This document shows positions 17,952-26,300 of a stretch of 64,000 nucleotides of DNA, piece by piece. The stretch's first letter is position 1; each line of letters opens with the position of its first letter. The notes beneath the pieces were generated by a model. The model made no database searches, was not told the DNA's origin, and saw only the letters and a list, made by a program, of their open reading frames with translations. Source of the DNA: Burkholderiales bacterium (GTDB lineage Bacteria > Pseudomonadota > Gammaproteobacteria > Burkholderiales > Burkholderiaceae_F); the NCBI GenBank assembly GCA_020248865.1, contig JADCGS010000025.1:62001-126000 (forward strand), written 5' to 3'. The position numbers and the translations under genes are program-made.

Positions 17952-19151
17952 CTAGACCGCGCCCTCGGCCCGCAGTTGCGCGAGCTCGGCATCGCTGCAC
18001 CCGAGCGATCGCAGGACCTCGTCGGTGTGCTCGCCGCAGCGCGGCCCCAGCCAGCGCGTGCCGCCAGGGGTAGCCGACAGCTTGGGCGTCACGGCCGGCA
18101 CGGCCAGCGGCGTGCCATCGGGCAGCAGGTGGCGCTCGATCATCTGCCGCGCCAGGAACTGCGGGTCGGTGAACATGTCGGCCACGCTGTAGATGCGCGA
18201 TACCGGCACGTCGGCCGCACCCAGCACGGCGAGCGCCTCGTCGATGCCGCGCCCGTCGCACCAGGCCTGGATTGCCGCATCGATCTCGGCCGCGCGCGGC
18301 ACGCGCCCGTCGTTGCGCGCCAGTTGCGGGTCCTGGGCCAGGTCCGCGCGGCCGATGGCGACCATCAGCCGCTTGAAAATGGCGTCGCCATTGCCGGCGA
18401 TGACGATGGCCGCGCCGTCGGCGCAGGTGTAGGTGTTGGACGGCACGATCCCCGGCAGCGCGCCGCCGGTGCGGCTGCGTACGACGCCATGGCGGTCGTA
18501 CTCCGGCACGGTGCTTTCCATCAGGTTGAACACCGCCTCGTACAGGGCCACGTCGACCATCTGACCCTGCCCGCGGCCGCGGCCGCCGGTGGCGTCGCGG
18601 TGGCGCAACGCCATCAGCGCGCCGATCACCCCGTGCAGGGCAGCGATCGAATCGCCGATCGAGATGCCGATCCGCACCGGCGGGCGGTCCGGGTGGCCCG
18701 ACACGAAGCGGATGCCGCCCATGCTCTCGCCGATCGCGCCGAAGCCCGGCCGGTCGCGCATCGGCCCGTCCTGCCCGTAGCCCGACAGCCGCACCATGAT
18801 GGCGGCCGGATTGAGTGCCTTGAGCTGCTCGTAGCCCAGGCCCCACTTCTCCAGTACGCCGGGACGGTAGTTCTCGATGACGACGTCGGCCTCCAGCGCC
18901 ATCCGGCGCGCCAGTTCCTGGGCGCGCGGATGCTTGAGGTTGAGCGTGACCGACTTCTTGTTGCGCGCCTGCACGGACCACCACAGGCTGGTGCCCGCAT
19001 GCAGGTAGCGCCAGCTGCGGATCGGGTCGCCGCCGTCGGTGGACTCGATCTTGACGACCTCGGCGCCGAACTCGGCCAGCATGCGCGCCGCAAACGGGCC
19101 GGCGATCAGCGTGCCCAGCTCCAGCACCTTGAGGCCGGCCAGCGGGCCCAC
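17952..19151 (-). CDS. Family III CoA-transferase (CaiB/BaiF)
   Basis: 399 residues from GTG at 19149-19151. Class III CoA-transferase landmarks are present: LKVLELGTLIAGPFAARMLAE (about 8-28), EVVKIE, the long loop with VVIENYRPGVLEKWGLGYEQ, GYGQDGPMRDRPGF, and a catalytic Asp position in ISIGDSIAALHGVIGALMAL. Such enzymes move CoA between carboxylic acids. The natural substrates (for example formyl-, succinyl- or carnitinyl-CoA) cannot be told from this sequence and there is no neighbouring acyl-CoA gene. It begins one base after the MAPEG gene stops, so the two are likely co-transcribed. Confidence 0.9.
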   Translation of the reverse strand: MGPLAGLKVLELGTLIAGPFAARMLAEFGAEVVKIESTDGGDPIRSWRYLHAGTSLWWSVQARNKKSVTLNLKHPRAQELARRMALEADVVIENYRPGVLEKWGLGYEQLKALNPAAIMVRLSGYGQDGPMRDRPGFGAIGESMGGIRFVSGHPDRPPVRIGISIGDSIAALHGVIGALMALRHRDATGGRGRGQGQMVDVALYEAVFNLMESTVPEYDRHGVVRSRTGGALPGIVPSNTYTCADGAAIVIAGNGDAIFKRLMVAIGRADLAQDPQLARNDGRVPRAAEIDAAIQAWCDGRGIDEALAVLGAADVPVSRIYSVADMFTDPQFLARQMIERHLLPDGTPLAVPAVTPKLSATPGGTRWLGPRCGEHTDEVLRSLGCSDAELAQLRAEGAV

Positions 19152-19152
19152 C

Positions 19153-19530
19153 TCAGGCCCCCAGCGCGAAGATGGTGATGCAGGCGACGATGCCGATCAG
19201 CCAGGCGATCGAGCGCGGGCCGTGCCAGTCGGCCAGGTAGAACGCGAGGTAGGCCAGCCGCGCGGCGATGAAGATGGCGGCGAGGACGTCGAGCCGGTCC
19301 TGCGGCGCGTTGAGTATCTCGGCCACGATGACCGCGGCGGCAAAGAACGGAAAGGCCTCGAAACCGTTCTTCTGCGCGTTGTCGGCCCGCCGCGCGATGC
19401 CGGTCTGCCGGTCGAGGAAGGCGCGCGGATCGCGGTTGTCGTAGCGGTCGCGGGTGGCGAACTTGGCAATGCCGGTGGCCACATAGGGCAATAGTGCGGC
19501 GATGAGGACACACCAGAGGGCAAGGGTCAT
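19153..19530 (-). CDS. MAPEG family membrane protein
   Basis: 125 residues from ATG 19528-19530, preceded by AGG at a suitable distance; an upstream in-frame extension would run through a tandem repeat and is rejected. Four hydrophobic segments are visible (about 5-22, 60-78, 82-98, 107-124), with RADNAQKNGFEAFPFFAAAV (about 48-67) matching the glutathione-binding region of the MAPEG fold. These proteins are glutathione S-transferase-like enzymes or unknown membrane proteins in bacteria. The neighbours, a CoA-transferase and recR, give no metabolic clue. Confidence 0.85.
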   Translation of the reverse strand: MTLALWCVLIAALLPYVATGIAKFATRDRYDNRDPRAFLDRQTGIARRADNAQKNGFEAFPFFAAAVIVAEILNAPQDRLDVLAAIFIAARLAYLAFYLADWHGPRSIAWLIGIVACITIFALGA

Positions 19531-19542
19531 GGCAACCTGGGG

Positions 19543-19581
19543 GTCAGGACAGGAAGTCGGGACAGGAAGTCGGGACAGGAG
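19543..19581. repeat. Three tandem 13-bp repeats upstream of the MAPEG gene
   Basis: Units 19543-19555, 19556-19568 and 19569-19581 follow the pattern GTCRGGACAGGAR. They fill the space between the recR stop (19583) and the MAPEG start (19530) and so sit in the MAPEG leader. Confidence 0.8.
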
Positions 19582-19582
19582 G

Positions 19583-20185
19583 TCAGGCGGCGCGCCGGTC
19601 GAGCATCGCCTGCGCAATGGTGTTGACGTCGGTGTATTCGAGTTCCGCGCCCGCCGGCACGCCGCGCGCCAGGCGCGTGACCCGGATCTGCGGGTCGCGC
19701 TGGCGGATCAGCTCGCCGATGTAGTGCGCCGTGGCGTCACCCTCGGGCGTGAAGCTGGTCGCGATGATGACCTCGCGCACCAGCCCGTCGGCGGCGCGCG
19801 CCAGCAGCCGCTCCATCTGGATCTCGCGCGGGCCGATGCCGTCGAGCGGCGAAAGCCGGCCCAGCAGGACGAAGTACAGGCCGCCGTACGCAAGCGACTG
19901 CTCGACCATGAGCTGGTCGGCCGGTCCCTCGACCACGCACAGCAGTCCCGCGTCGCGCCGCGGGTTGGCACAGGTCTCGCAGATCTCCTGCTCGGTCAGG
20001 GTGTTGCAGCGCGCGCAGTGACGCACGTTGTGCGCCGCCGCCAGCAGCGCCTCGCCGAGCGAGACGGCGGTGCCACGCTCGTGCTGCAGCAGGTGAAAGG
20101 CAATGCGCTGCGCCGACCGCGGGCCGATGCCAGGCAGTCGCTTGAGGGCATCAACCAGCTTGTCGAGGGTTGGCGATAGTTTCAC
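19583..20185 (-). CDS. recR: Recombination mediator RecR
   Basis: 200 residues, the normal RecR length. GTG at 20183-20185 begins the conserved [18 protein letters not shown]. It carries the helix-hairpin-helix ([11 protein letters not shown], 17-27), the zinc site Cys57, Cys60, Cys69 and Cys72, and a Toprim domain with CVVEGPAD and the [13 protein letters not shown] segment (about 108-120). RecR with RecF and RecO loads RecA on gapped DNA. It follows ybaB and dnaX on the same strand, the classical dnaX-ybaB-recR group, although 155 bp with a hairpin separate it from ybaB. Confidence 0.96.
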   Translation of the reverse strand: MKLSPTLDKLVDALKRLPGIGPRSAQRIAFHLLQHERGTAVSLGEALLAAAHNVRHCARCNTLTEQEICETCANPRRDAGLLCVVEGPADQLMVEQSLAYGGLYFVLLGRLSPLDGIGPREIQMERLLARAADGLVREVIIATSFTPEGDATAHYIGELIRQRDPQIRVTRLARGVPAGAELEYTDVNTIAQAMLDRRAA

Positions 20186-20288
20186 GTCTCAGCGCCTCGG
20201 TCGGCACCCGCACGCGCAGCGCGCGTCGTGGCCCTTGTGACTGGGTCGGGCGCCTGGCCGCTCCAAAGCCCGACCCACTGATCAAAGC

Positions 20289-20335
20289 GCTTTGCGTGCA
20301 CGTGCGATGGCGAAGCCATCGCGTACACGCAAAGC
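20289..20335. repeat. Long inverted repeat between ybaB and recR
   Basis: Arms 20289-20311 and 20315-20335 pair over about 20 bp around a GAA centre, with one or two bulges; they contain GCTTTGCGTG and GCGATGGC with their complements. It lies 6 bp after the ybaB stop. There is no T-run after it on either strand, so it is more likely an RNA-stabilising or rho-dependent structure than an intrinsic terminator. Confidence 0.7.
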
Positions 20336-20340
20336 GAACA

Positions 20341-20667
20341 TCAAAACGGCAGCTTGAAGCCGGGCGGCAGCGGCATGCCGGCCGTCACGCTCGCCATCTT
20401 CTGCTGGCTGGTTTCCTCGGCGCGACGCACCGCGTCGTTGAACGCGGCCGCCACCAGGTCTTCGAGCATGTCCTTGTCGTCGCCCACCAGGCTCGGGTCG
20501 ATCTGCACCCGGCGCACCTGGTTCTTGCAGGTCATGGTCACCTTCACCATGCCAGCGCCCGACTGACCTTCGACCTCGATGCTGGCGAGTTCGTCCTGCA
20601 GGCGCTTCATGTTCTCCTGCATCTTCTGCGCCTGCTGCATGAGCCCGGCGAGCTGGTTCTTCATCAC
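20341..20667 (-). CDS. ybaB: YbaB/EbfC nucleoid-associated protein
   Basis: 108 residues from GTG 20665-20667 (an ATG follows at once at 20664). The sequence is the typical family member: [20 protein letters not shown] coiled helix (5-24), [20 protein letters not shown] (about 32-51), [18 protein letters not shown] and the C-terminal LPPGFKLPF shared with Burkholderiales proteins. It forms a dimer that binds DNA and affects nucleoid structure. The gene sits 53 bp behind dnaX, with GGAGA in the gap as ribosome site, and is probably in one operon with dnaX and recR. Confidence 0.95.
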   Translation of the reverse strand: MMKNQLAGLMQQAQKMQENMKRLQDELASIEVEGQSGAGMVKVTMTCKNQVRRVQIDPSLVGDDKDMLEDLVAAAFNDAVRRAEETSQQKMASVTAGMPLPPGFKLPF

Positions 20668-20720
20668 GGCATGTCTCCTCGGAATCGCTTTGCTTCAAGA
20701 GTCGCTGTCGGGCCGCCCGC

Positions 20721-22445
20721 TCACTCGGGTCCGACCGGCCGGATCGAGGCGGGATCGACCGTCGCACCCAGTTCCTTCATCACCTGCTGCACGAACGGGT
20801 CGGCATAGATGGCCGCCGCGGCGCGCTCGTGCCGCTCGGCGCGCGCCTGCTCGGCCAGCGCCGTCGCCGTCGGTCCGGCGGTGCTGCCAACATCCACGCG
20901 CAGGCGCAGCGGCCGACCGAAGTGCTGGGACAGCGCGTTCTTGAGCCGCTCGACGTTGCCCTGGTCGGCCAGCGTCTTCAAGGCCACGCGCAGGCGCAGC
21001 GTGTCGCCCTCGACAGCCAAGAGTTCGCTGCGGGCGGCCAGCTCGCGCGCCAGGCCGGCGACCTGCAATTGCGCCGCCAGCGCCGGCCAGTCGGCGCACT
21101 GCAGGGGCACGACAGCCGCGGGCGCCGCCTCGGTGGCCGGGGCTGGCGCGGCGGCGAGCACTACGGCGGGCACCGGGGCGCCAAGCGCAGCCGTCGGCGC
21201 CGTTACCGCTGGCGCCGCCCGCTGCGGGCGTGCCGTGGCCGCAGCCGGCGCCGGCGCCGGCACCGCGAGCCGGATCGGCCGCGCCGGGTTCTGCGGCCTG
21301 CCGGCCATCAGCGCGGCGGCGCGCTGGGAGCCGGTGTCGCCGGCCGTCGTGCTCGGTGCGAAGGCCAGCATGCGCAGCAGCGTCATGGTGAAGCCGGCGT
21401 ATTCGTCGGGCGCCAGATGCAGGTCGTTGCGGCCGTGCAGCGCCACCTGGTAGTACAGCTGCAGCTCGTCGGCGGCAAACTGCCGCGCCAGCCGCGCGAG
21501 GTCGGCGGCGTCGTCGGCGTCCTGCAGGCTGTCGGGAACCTGCTGCGCCAGCGTGATCCGGTGCAACAGGCTCGCCAGGTCGCGCAGGCCCTGCGCAAAC
21601 GACAGGCTGCGCGCGGCCATCTCGTCGGCCAGCGCCAGCAGTGCCTTGCCGTCGCGCGCCGCCAGCGCGTCGAGCAGGCGCACCAGCACCGTGGTGTCGA
21701 TGGCCCCCAGCATGCCGCGTACGCCCTCGAGCGTGACGCTGCCGGCGCCGTAGGCGATGGCCTGGTCCAGCAGCGACAGCCCGTCACGCATGCTGCCGCG
21801 AGCGGCCTGCCCGAGCATTCTGAGCGCGGCCGGCTCGGCGGCGATGCCCTCCTTGTGCAGGATCTCGCTCAGCAACTGCGCCACGTGCTGCGGCGTCATC
21901 TGCTTGAGGTTGAACTGCAGGCAGCGGCTGAGCACGGTGACCGGGATCTTCTGCGGGTCGGTGGTGGCAAGGATAAACTTGACGTACTCGGGCGGCTCCT
22001 CGAGCGTCTTGAGCATCGCGTTGAACGCGTGCGTCGTGAGCATGTGCACTTCGTCGATCATGTAGACCTTGAAGCGCGCGTTGCTCGGCGCGTAGATGGC
22101 GCGTTCCAGCAGCGCCGTCATTTCGTCGACGCCGCGGTTGCTCGCGGCATCCATCTCGATGTAGTCGACGAAGCGGCCGGCGTCGATTGCCGTGCAGGCC
22201 TCGCACTGGTTGCAGGGCGTGGCGGTGATGCCGCCGGCGCCGTCGGGGCCGGTGCAGTTCAGCGCCTTGGCGAAGATGCGCGACAGCGTGGTCTTGCCAA
22301 CGCCGCGCGTCCCGGTGAACAGGTACGCATGGTGCAGGCGCTGCTGCTCCAGCGCGTGCGTGAGGGCGCGCACCACGTGCTCCTGCCCCACGCAGGAGGC
22401 GAACTCGCGCGGGCGCCACTTGCGCGCCAGAACCTGATACGTCAT
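20721..22445 (-). CDS. dnaX: DNA polymerase III subunit gamma/tau
   Basis: 574 residues. Walker A GTRGVGKT (45-52), zinc-finger cysteines 64, 78, 81 and 84, Walker B MIDEVHML (about 129-136) and the arginine-finger region LSRCLQFNLK are all present, so the clamp-loader ATPase is intact. Domain III runs to about 360. An Ala/Pro/Thr-rich linker (about 385-450) leads to the tau C-terminal domain that binds the alpha subunit. No A-rich slippery run of the E. coli type was found, so a separate gamma form from frameshifting is not supported. The ATG at 22443-22445 is 11 bp after the GNAT gene stop. Confidence 0.95.
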   Translation of the reverse strand: MTYQVLARKWRPREFASCVGQEHVVRALTHALEQQRLHHAYLFTGTRGVGKTTLSRIFAKALNCTGPDGAGGITATPCNQCEACTAIDAGRFVDYIEMDAASNRGVDEMTALLERAIYAPSNARFKVYMIDEVHMLTTHAFNAMLKTLEEPPEYVKFILATTDPQKIPVTVLSRCLQFNLKQMTPQHVAQLLSEILHKEGIAAEPAALRMLGQAARGSMRDGLSLLDQAIAYGAGSVTLEGVRGMLGAIDTTVLVRLLDALAARDGKALLALADEMAARSLSFAQGLRDLASLLHRITLAQQVPDSLQDADDAADLARLARQFAADELQLYYQVALHGRNDLHLAPDEYAGFTMTLLRMLAFAPSTTAGDTGSQRAAALMAGRPQNPARPIRLAVPAPAPAAATARPQRAAPAVTAPTAALGAPVPAVVLAAAPAPATEAAPAAVVPLQCADWPALAAQLQVAGLARELAARSELLAVEGDTLRLRVALKTLADQGNVERLKNALSQHFGRPLRLRVDVGSTAGPTATALAEQARAERHERAAAAIYADPFVQQVMKELGATVDPASIRPVGPE

Positions 22446-22456
22446 GGCAGTGGAGT

Positions 22457-22996
22457 TTAGTCGGCCCGCGCCGCTGCGTCGGCCGCCAGCGGCGCGCCGA
22501 GCCGGCCCAGGGCCTCACCGCTGACGCGGCAGATGCGCCAGTCCGGCAGAACCGTGGCGCCGAGCGCCCGATAGAACTCGATGGCGCCGCGGTTCCAGTC
22601 GAGCACCGCCCACTCGAAGCGGCCGCACCCGCGCTCCACCGCGATCCGCGCCAGGTGGGCGATGAGGGCCTTGCCGTAGCCGCGCCGGCGCGCCTGCGGC
22701 ACCACGAACAGATCTTCCAGGTACAGGCCGCGCCGTGACAGGAAGGTCGAGAAGTTCTGGAAGTACAGCGCAAAGCCCACCGCGCGCGGGGCTGCGCCGC
22801 CGCGCTCGCCGGCGCCGGTCGACTCCCAGCCGATCACGCACTCGGCCACCGCGCGCGGGCCGAACAGTTCGCGCTGCACGTCCTCCTCGGTCGCCACCAC
22901 CAGGTGCGACAGCTTCTCGTACTCGGCCAGTTGCCGCACGAGGTCCAGCACGATGGGCGCGTCCTGCGGACGCGCCGAAGCGATGCGAAAAGTCAT
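22457..22996 (-). CDS. GNAT family N-acetyltransferase (diamine acetyltransferase-like)
   Basis: 179 residues from ATG 22994-22996. The acetyl-CoA loop is VPQARRRGYGKALIAHLAR (about 97-115), preceded by GLYLEDLFVV and followed by FEWAVLDWNRGAIEFYRALGA, the pattern of spermidine/spermine-type acetyltransferases. It transfers an acetyl group from acetyl-CoA to an amine in the cytoplasm; the true acceptor is unknown. The loop at about 62-72 (TGAGERGGAAPR) is an insertion relative to compact members. It lies 11 bp upstream of dnaX, so it may share its transcript. Confidence 0.88.
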   Translation of the reverse strand: MTFRIASARPQDAPIVLDLVRQLAEYEKLSHLVVATEEDVQRELFGPRAVAECVIGWESTGAGERGGAAPRAVGFALYFQNFSTFLSRRGLYLEDLFVVPQARRRGYGKALIAHLARIAVERGCGRFEWAVLDWNRGAIEFYRALGATVLPDWRICRVSGEALGRLGAPLAADAAARAD

Positions 22997-23163
22997 GACG
23001 GAAGGACTCTACCGCGCCGGGCCATGGTGACGCGGCGGCCGGAGGTGAACCGGCGCAGCCCAACGGTCGCCGCGCTTGATCTTCAGCCCGCAAGGTCCGA
23101 AAAGGAACCAGCGCGTTCGGCACTGCGCCTGCCGCATCGATCACGCCAATCGGCCGCCAGCGC

Positions 23164-23206
23164 GACGTGCGGGACCAGCGGGACGTGCGGAACCGGCGGG
23201 ACGTGC
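23164..23206. repeat. Imperfect 17-18-bp tandem repeat downstream of ffs
   Basis: Three partial copies of GACGTGCGGGACCAGCG (from 23164, 23182 and 23200) with a few substitutions. It lies just past the hairpin that follows ffs, in a 248-bp interval (22997-23244) with no gene. Confidence 0.55.
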
Positions 23207-23208
23207 TC

Positions 23209-23252
23209 GGCTCGCCTGACTTGGACCGCAAGCGATCCAAGTCAGGCGAGCC
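23209..23252 (-). terminator. 17-bp perfect inverted repeat at the 3' end of ffs
   Basis: Arms 23209-23225 and 23236-23252 are exact complements around a 10-base centre. On the minus strand the first arm starts with the last eight bases of the 4.5S RNA acceptor-like stem, so the mature end and the hairpin compete for the same bases. No T-run follows; it may act as a processing or termination structure. Confidence 0.55.
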
Positions 23253-23340
23253 TGATCCTCGGCACTCCGGGCTCTCCGCTGTGGCTGCTTCGTTCCCGAC
23301 CTGACCAGGTTCACGGCACCCGAATGCGAGGGGGCCCGCC
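23245..23340 (-). ncRNA. ffs: Signal recognition particle RNA (4.5S RNA)
   Basis: About 96 nt. The minus strand carries the conserved SRP domain IV: CTGGTCAGGTC, GGGAACGAAGCAGCC and the return strand around 23262-23300. Its outer bases GGCGGGCC (23333-23340) pair with GGCTCGCC (23245-23252), closing the single hairpin of the short bacterial form. It binds Ffh and targets ribosomes making membrane proteins to FtsY. Position near dnaX is usual in Betaproteobacteria. The tetraloop region reads GGAA followed by CGAAGC, a close variant of the common GGAAGGAAGC. Confidence 0.92.
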
Positions 23341-23347
23341 ACTCAGA

Positions 23348-23353
23348 AGTCTA
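23348..23353 (-). promoter_or_regulatory. Candidate -10 element of ffs
   Basis: On the minus strand TAGACT ends seven bases before the first base of the 4.5S RNA (23340), the expected spacing, and it overlaps the TAG stop codon of addA (23351-23353). The -35 position falls in the GC-only repeat at the addA end and has no consensus match. Confidence 0.4.
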
Positions 23354-26300
23354 TCTGTCTTTACCGGCGGCCCCGGCGGCCCCGGCGGCCCCGGCGGCCC
23401 CGGCGGCCCCGGACGCGCCGGTCGGTGCACTGCCGGGCGCCCACTCGCGCCAGCCGGCCATCAGTGGAAAGTACAGGCCGCAGCGCACCGGCTCGGGGCC
23501 GAGCCCGGCCATCAGCTGCGCGTAGCGCTCCAGTTGGGGGCGGTAGCGCTCGACCTCGCGGTCGAGGAAGGCATCGCGACCCGCCCCTTCGTGCGTGCCG
23601 GTCTTGTAGTCGATCACCCAACGCACGCCGGCGTCGACGAACGTGCGGTCGATCGCCACGTTGACCAGTCGCCCGCCGTCCACGCCGGTCAGCCTGAGCT
23701 CGCTCGCCGCGCCGGCCCGCCCCGCAAGAACCCAGCGGCCCCGCTCGTCGCCCAGGCTGGCCCGCAGCGCCGCCAGCACGCGCGCCACGGCGGTCGGGCG
23801 CTCACCCGCCGGCAGGCCGAGCTGGCCGAGCTCCTGCTCCACCCGCGCCGCCAGGGCGCCGATGCGTTGTTCATCCCACACCAGCTGCTCGGCGCCGCGC
23901 CCGGCAATGCGCTGCAGCCAGCGATGGACCACGGTGCCGACCAGCCGCGCGGCCTCGCCGGCCCAGCTGAACTCGACCAGCGCTCGCTCGCTGCCCGGCT
24001 CCGGCGGCGCGCTCCAGGCCAGCACGGGCAGTCGCGCATCGTCGGCCGCCAGCGGCGGCAACACCGGCAGCCGCCAGATGCGCGGGTCGAGCGGCGCGCC
24101 GGCGGGCGCGGCGGCGTCACCCGGTTGCGACCCGCCCGTGGCCGCTTCATGGGCCGGCACTGCCGCCGCCGCTGCGCCAGCCGCCGCAGCGGCGAACCGC
24201 GGCTGCAGCAGGTCCCACAACGGCGCCAGCAGGCTCGTGCGCGACGGCGCCTTCAGGCTGCCGTCCACGCGCACGCCTTTCTTCACCGCGGTGGCCGCAG
24301 TGCCGAACAGATGAAGCCGCTGCCGCGCCCGCGTGGCCGCCACGTACAGCAGCCGGCCGCCCTCCAACCGCTCGCGCTCGCGATCGAGCGCCCCCAGCCA
24401 GCGGTGGACCGGATCCCGCTCGGCCCCGGTGGCCGCCACCGCACCGAGCACCAGCGCCGGCCCGGTGGGCCGCTCGATCTCGGCGAGCGCCAGCAGCGGC
24501 GCCTCGGTATTGCGGGGCGGCCGCTGCAGGCCCGGCAGCAGCACGACGTCGAACTCCAGGCCCTTGGCCTTGTGGATCGTCATCACCTGCACGACGACCG
24601 GTGCTGCGCCCGGCGGCTCGGGCGCGGCATAGAGTCGGGCGATCTGTGACTCGAGCGCCGCCACGTCGGCCACGTCGCCAGCCTGTTCCTGCGCGGCCAG
24701 CAGGTCGAGGAAGGCCTGAGCGTCGACGCGGTCGCGCGGCTCGCGCAGCACATCGGCGCCACCGAGCCGCAGCCAGGCGCCGGCCACCGCGTCGTGCAGC
24801 GTGCCGCGACGCGCCTGCTGCAGCGCCGGGGCCAGCGCCTGCACCAGCGCAGCGGCCCGGCGGCGACCGTCCTCGGACAGCCGCGCGGTGCACGCCGCGT
24901 CCCTCAGCAGCAGCCACACGGGCGTGCGCGGCGCCTGGCTGAGCAGCGTGTCGAGATCCGCCAGGGTGAGCCCGCACCACGGCGCGCGCAGCACCGCCAG
25001 CCAGGCGATGCGGTCGGCCGGGTGCACCAGCGCCCGCGTCAGTGCCAGCAGGTCAAGCACCACCGGCCGCTCGGCCAGAGATTCAATCTCGACCGCCCGC
25101 AGCGGCACACCGGTCTCACGCAGCCGGGGCACGATCTGCGCCAGATGGGAGCGGCTGCGCACCAGCACGGCGAGCGTTTCGACCGCCGGGTCGGCGAGCG
25201 CCGCCGCGATGACGGCCTGCACGGCTCCGGCCTCGGCCGCAGCACCCGCATCGACGAAGGAATGGACGCAGACCGCCGCCCCGGCCAGCGGCGGGGCCCA
25301 CGGTGTGGCCGGCTCGTAGGGCACCGCGCCGCTCTGGGCGTCCTCGCGCGCCGGCAGCACGCGGGCGAAGGCGCCGTTGACCCAGTCGACAATCCCCTGC
25401 TGCGAGCGGAAGTTGGTGGACAGTTGCAGCGGCTCCAGCGACAGACCGCCGATGCCGCCGTGCCGCGCCCGCAGGAACAGGCCCACCTCGGCCTCGCGGA
25501 AGCGGTAGATCGACTGCATCGGGTCGCCGACGATGAACAGCGTGCGGCCGTCGCCGGCCGACCAGCCGCCGGTCAGCCGCTCCAGAAGATCCCACTGCGA
25601 CACGCTGGTGTCCTGGAACTCGTCCACCAGCAGATGCCGGATGCGCGCATCGAGCGCCATCAGGAGGTCGGTGGGCGCCGCCGGCGTGCCGAGCGCCTGC
25701 CAGGCGGCGGCGGCCACGGCCACGAAGTCGCAGCGGCCGCGCTGCGCGAACACGAGCTCGAGCTGGGCCGCCGCCAGGCGCAGCACGTCGACCACGGCGG
25801 CCAGCACATCCCACTGCGGGCCGGTGAACTCGCCCGGCGGCAGCCTGCGCAATGCGCGCAGCGCTTCCTCCAGCCCGTCGATGGCGGCGCACTGCTCGAC
25901 CACGGCGACGAAGCGCCGCTGCGCCTGTCTGTACGCCAGCTTGAGCGCAGCGTTGGCCGCCGCGCTCTGCGGCGGAAAGCCGTGTTCGGCCGGCGCATTG
26001 CGGCGCCAGTCGTGATCTTTGGTCAGCAGCAGATCGGCCAGCGCGACCCAGCAGGCGACCTCCCGTGCCTCGGGCCAGCGGCCGCCCAGCGGCTGCCAGG
26101 CGAGGATGGCCGACGCGCTGCCCTCTTCGATCCGACCACAGGCCTCGCTCACCAGCGCCAACAGCGCGGGGCGCAGCGGCGCCAGCAGGCTGCGCACGGC
26201 GTCGGCCGCGTCACTGCGCACACCCGCCAGGGCAGCTTCGAGCCGCGGCCGCGCCTGCTCGCGATCGTGACCGATCACGTGGCGCATCCACTGGTCGCGC

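Noticed and set aside
20721-22445. dnaX programmed frameshift producing gamma
   Set aside because: No A-rich slippery run followed by a hairpin was found in the linker region.
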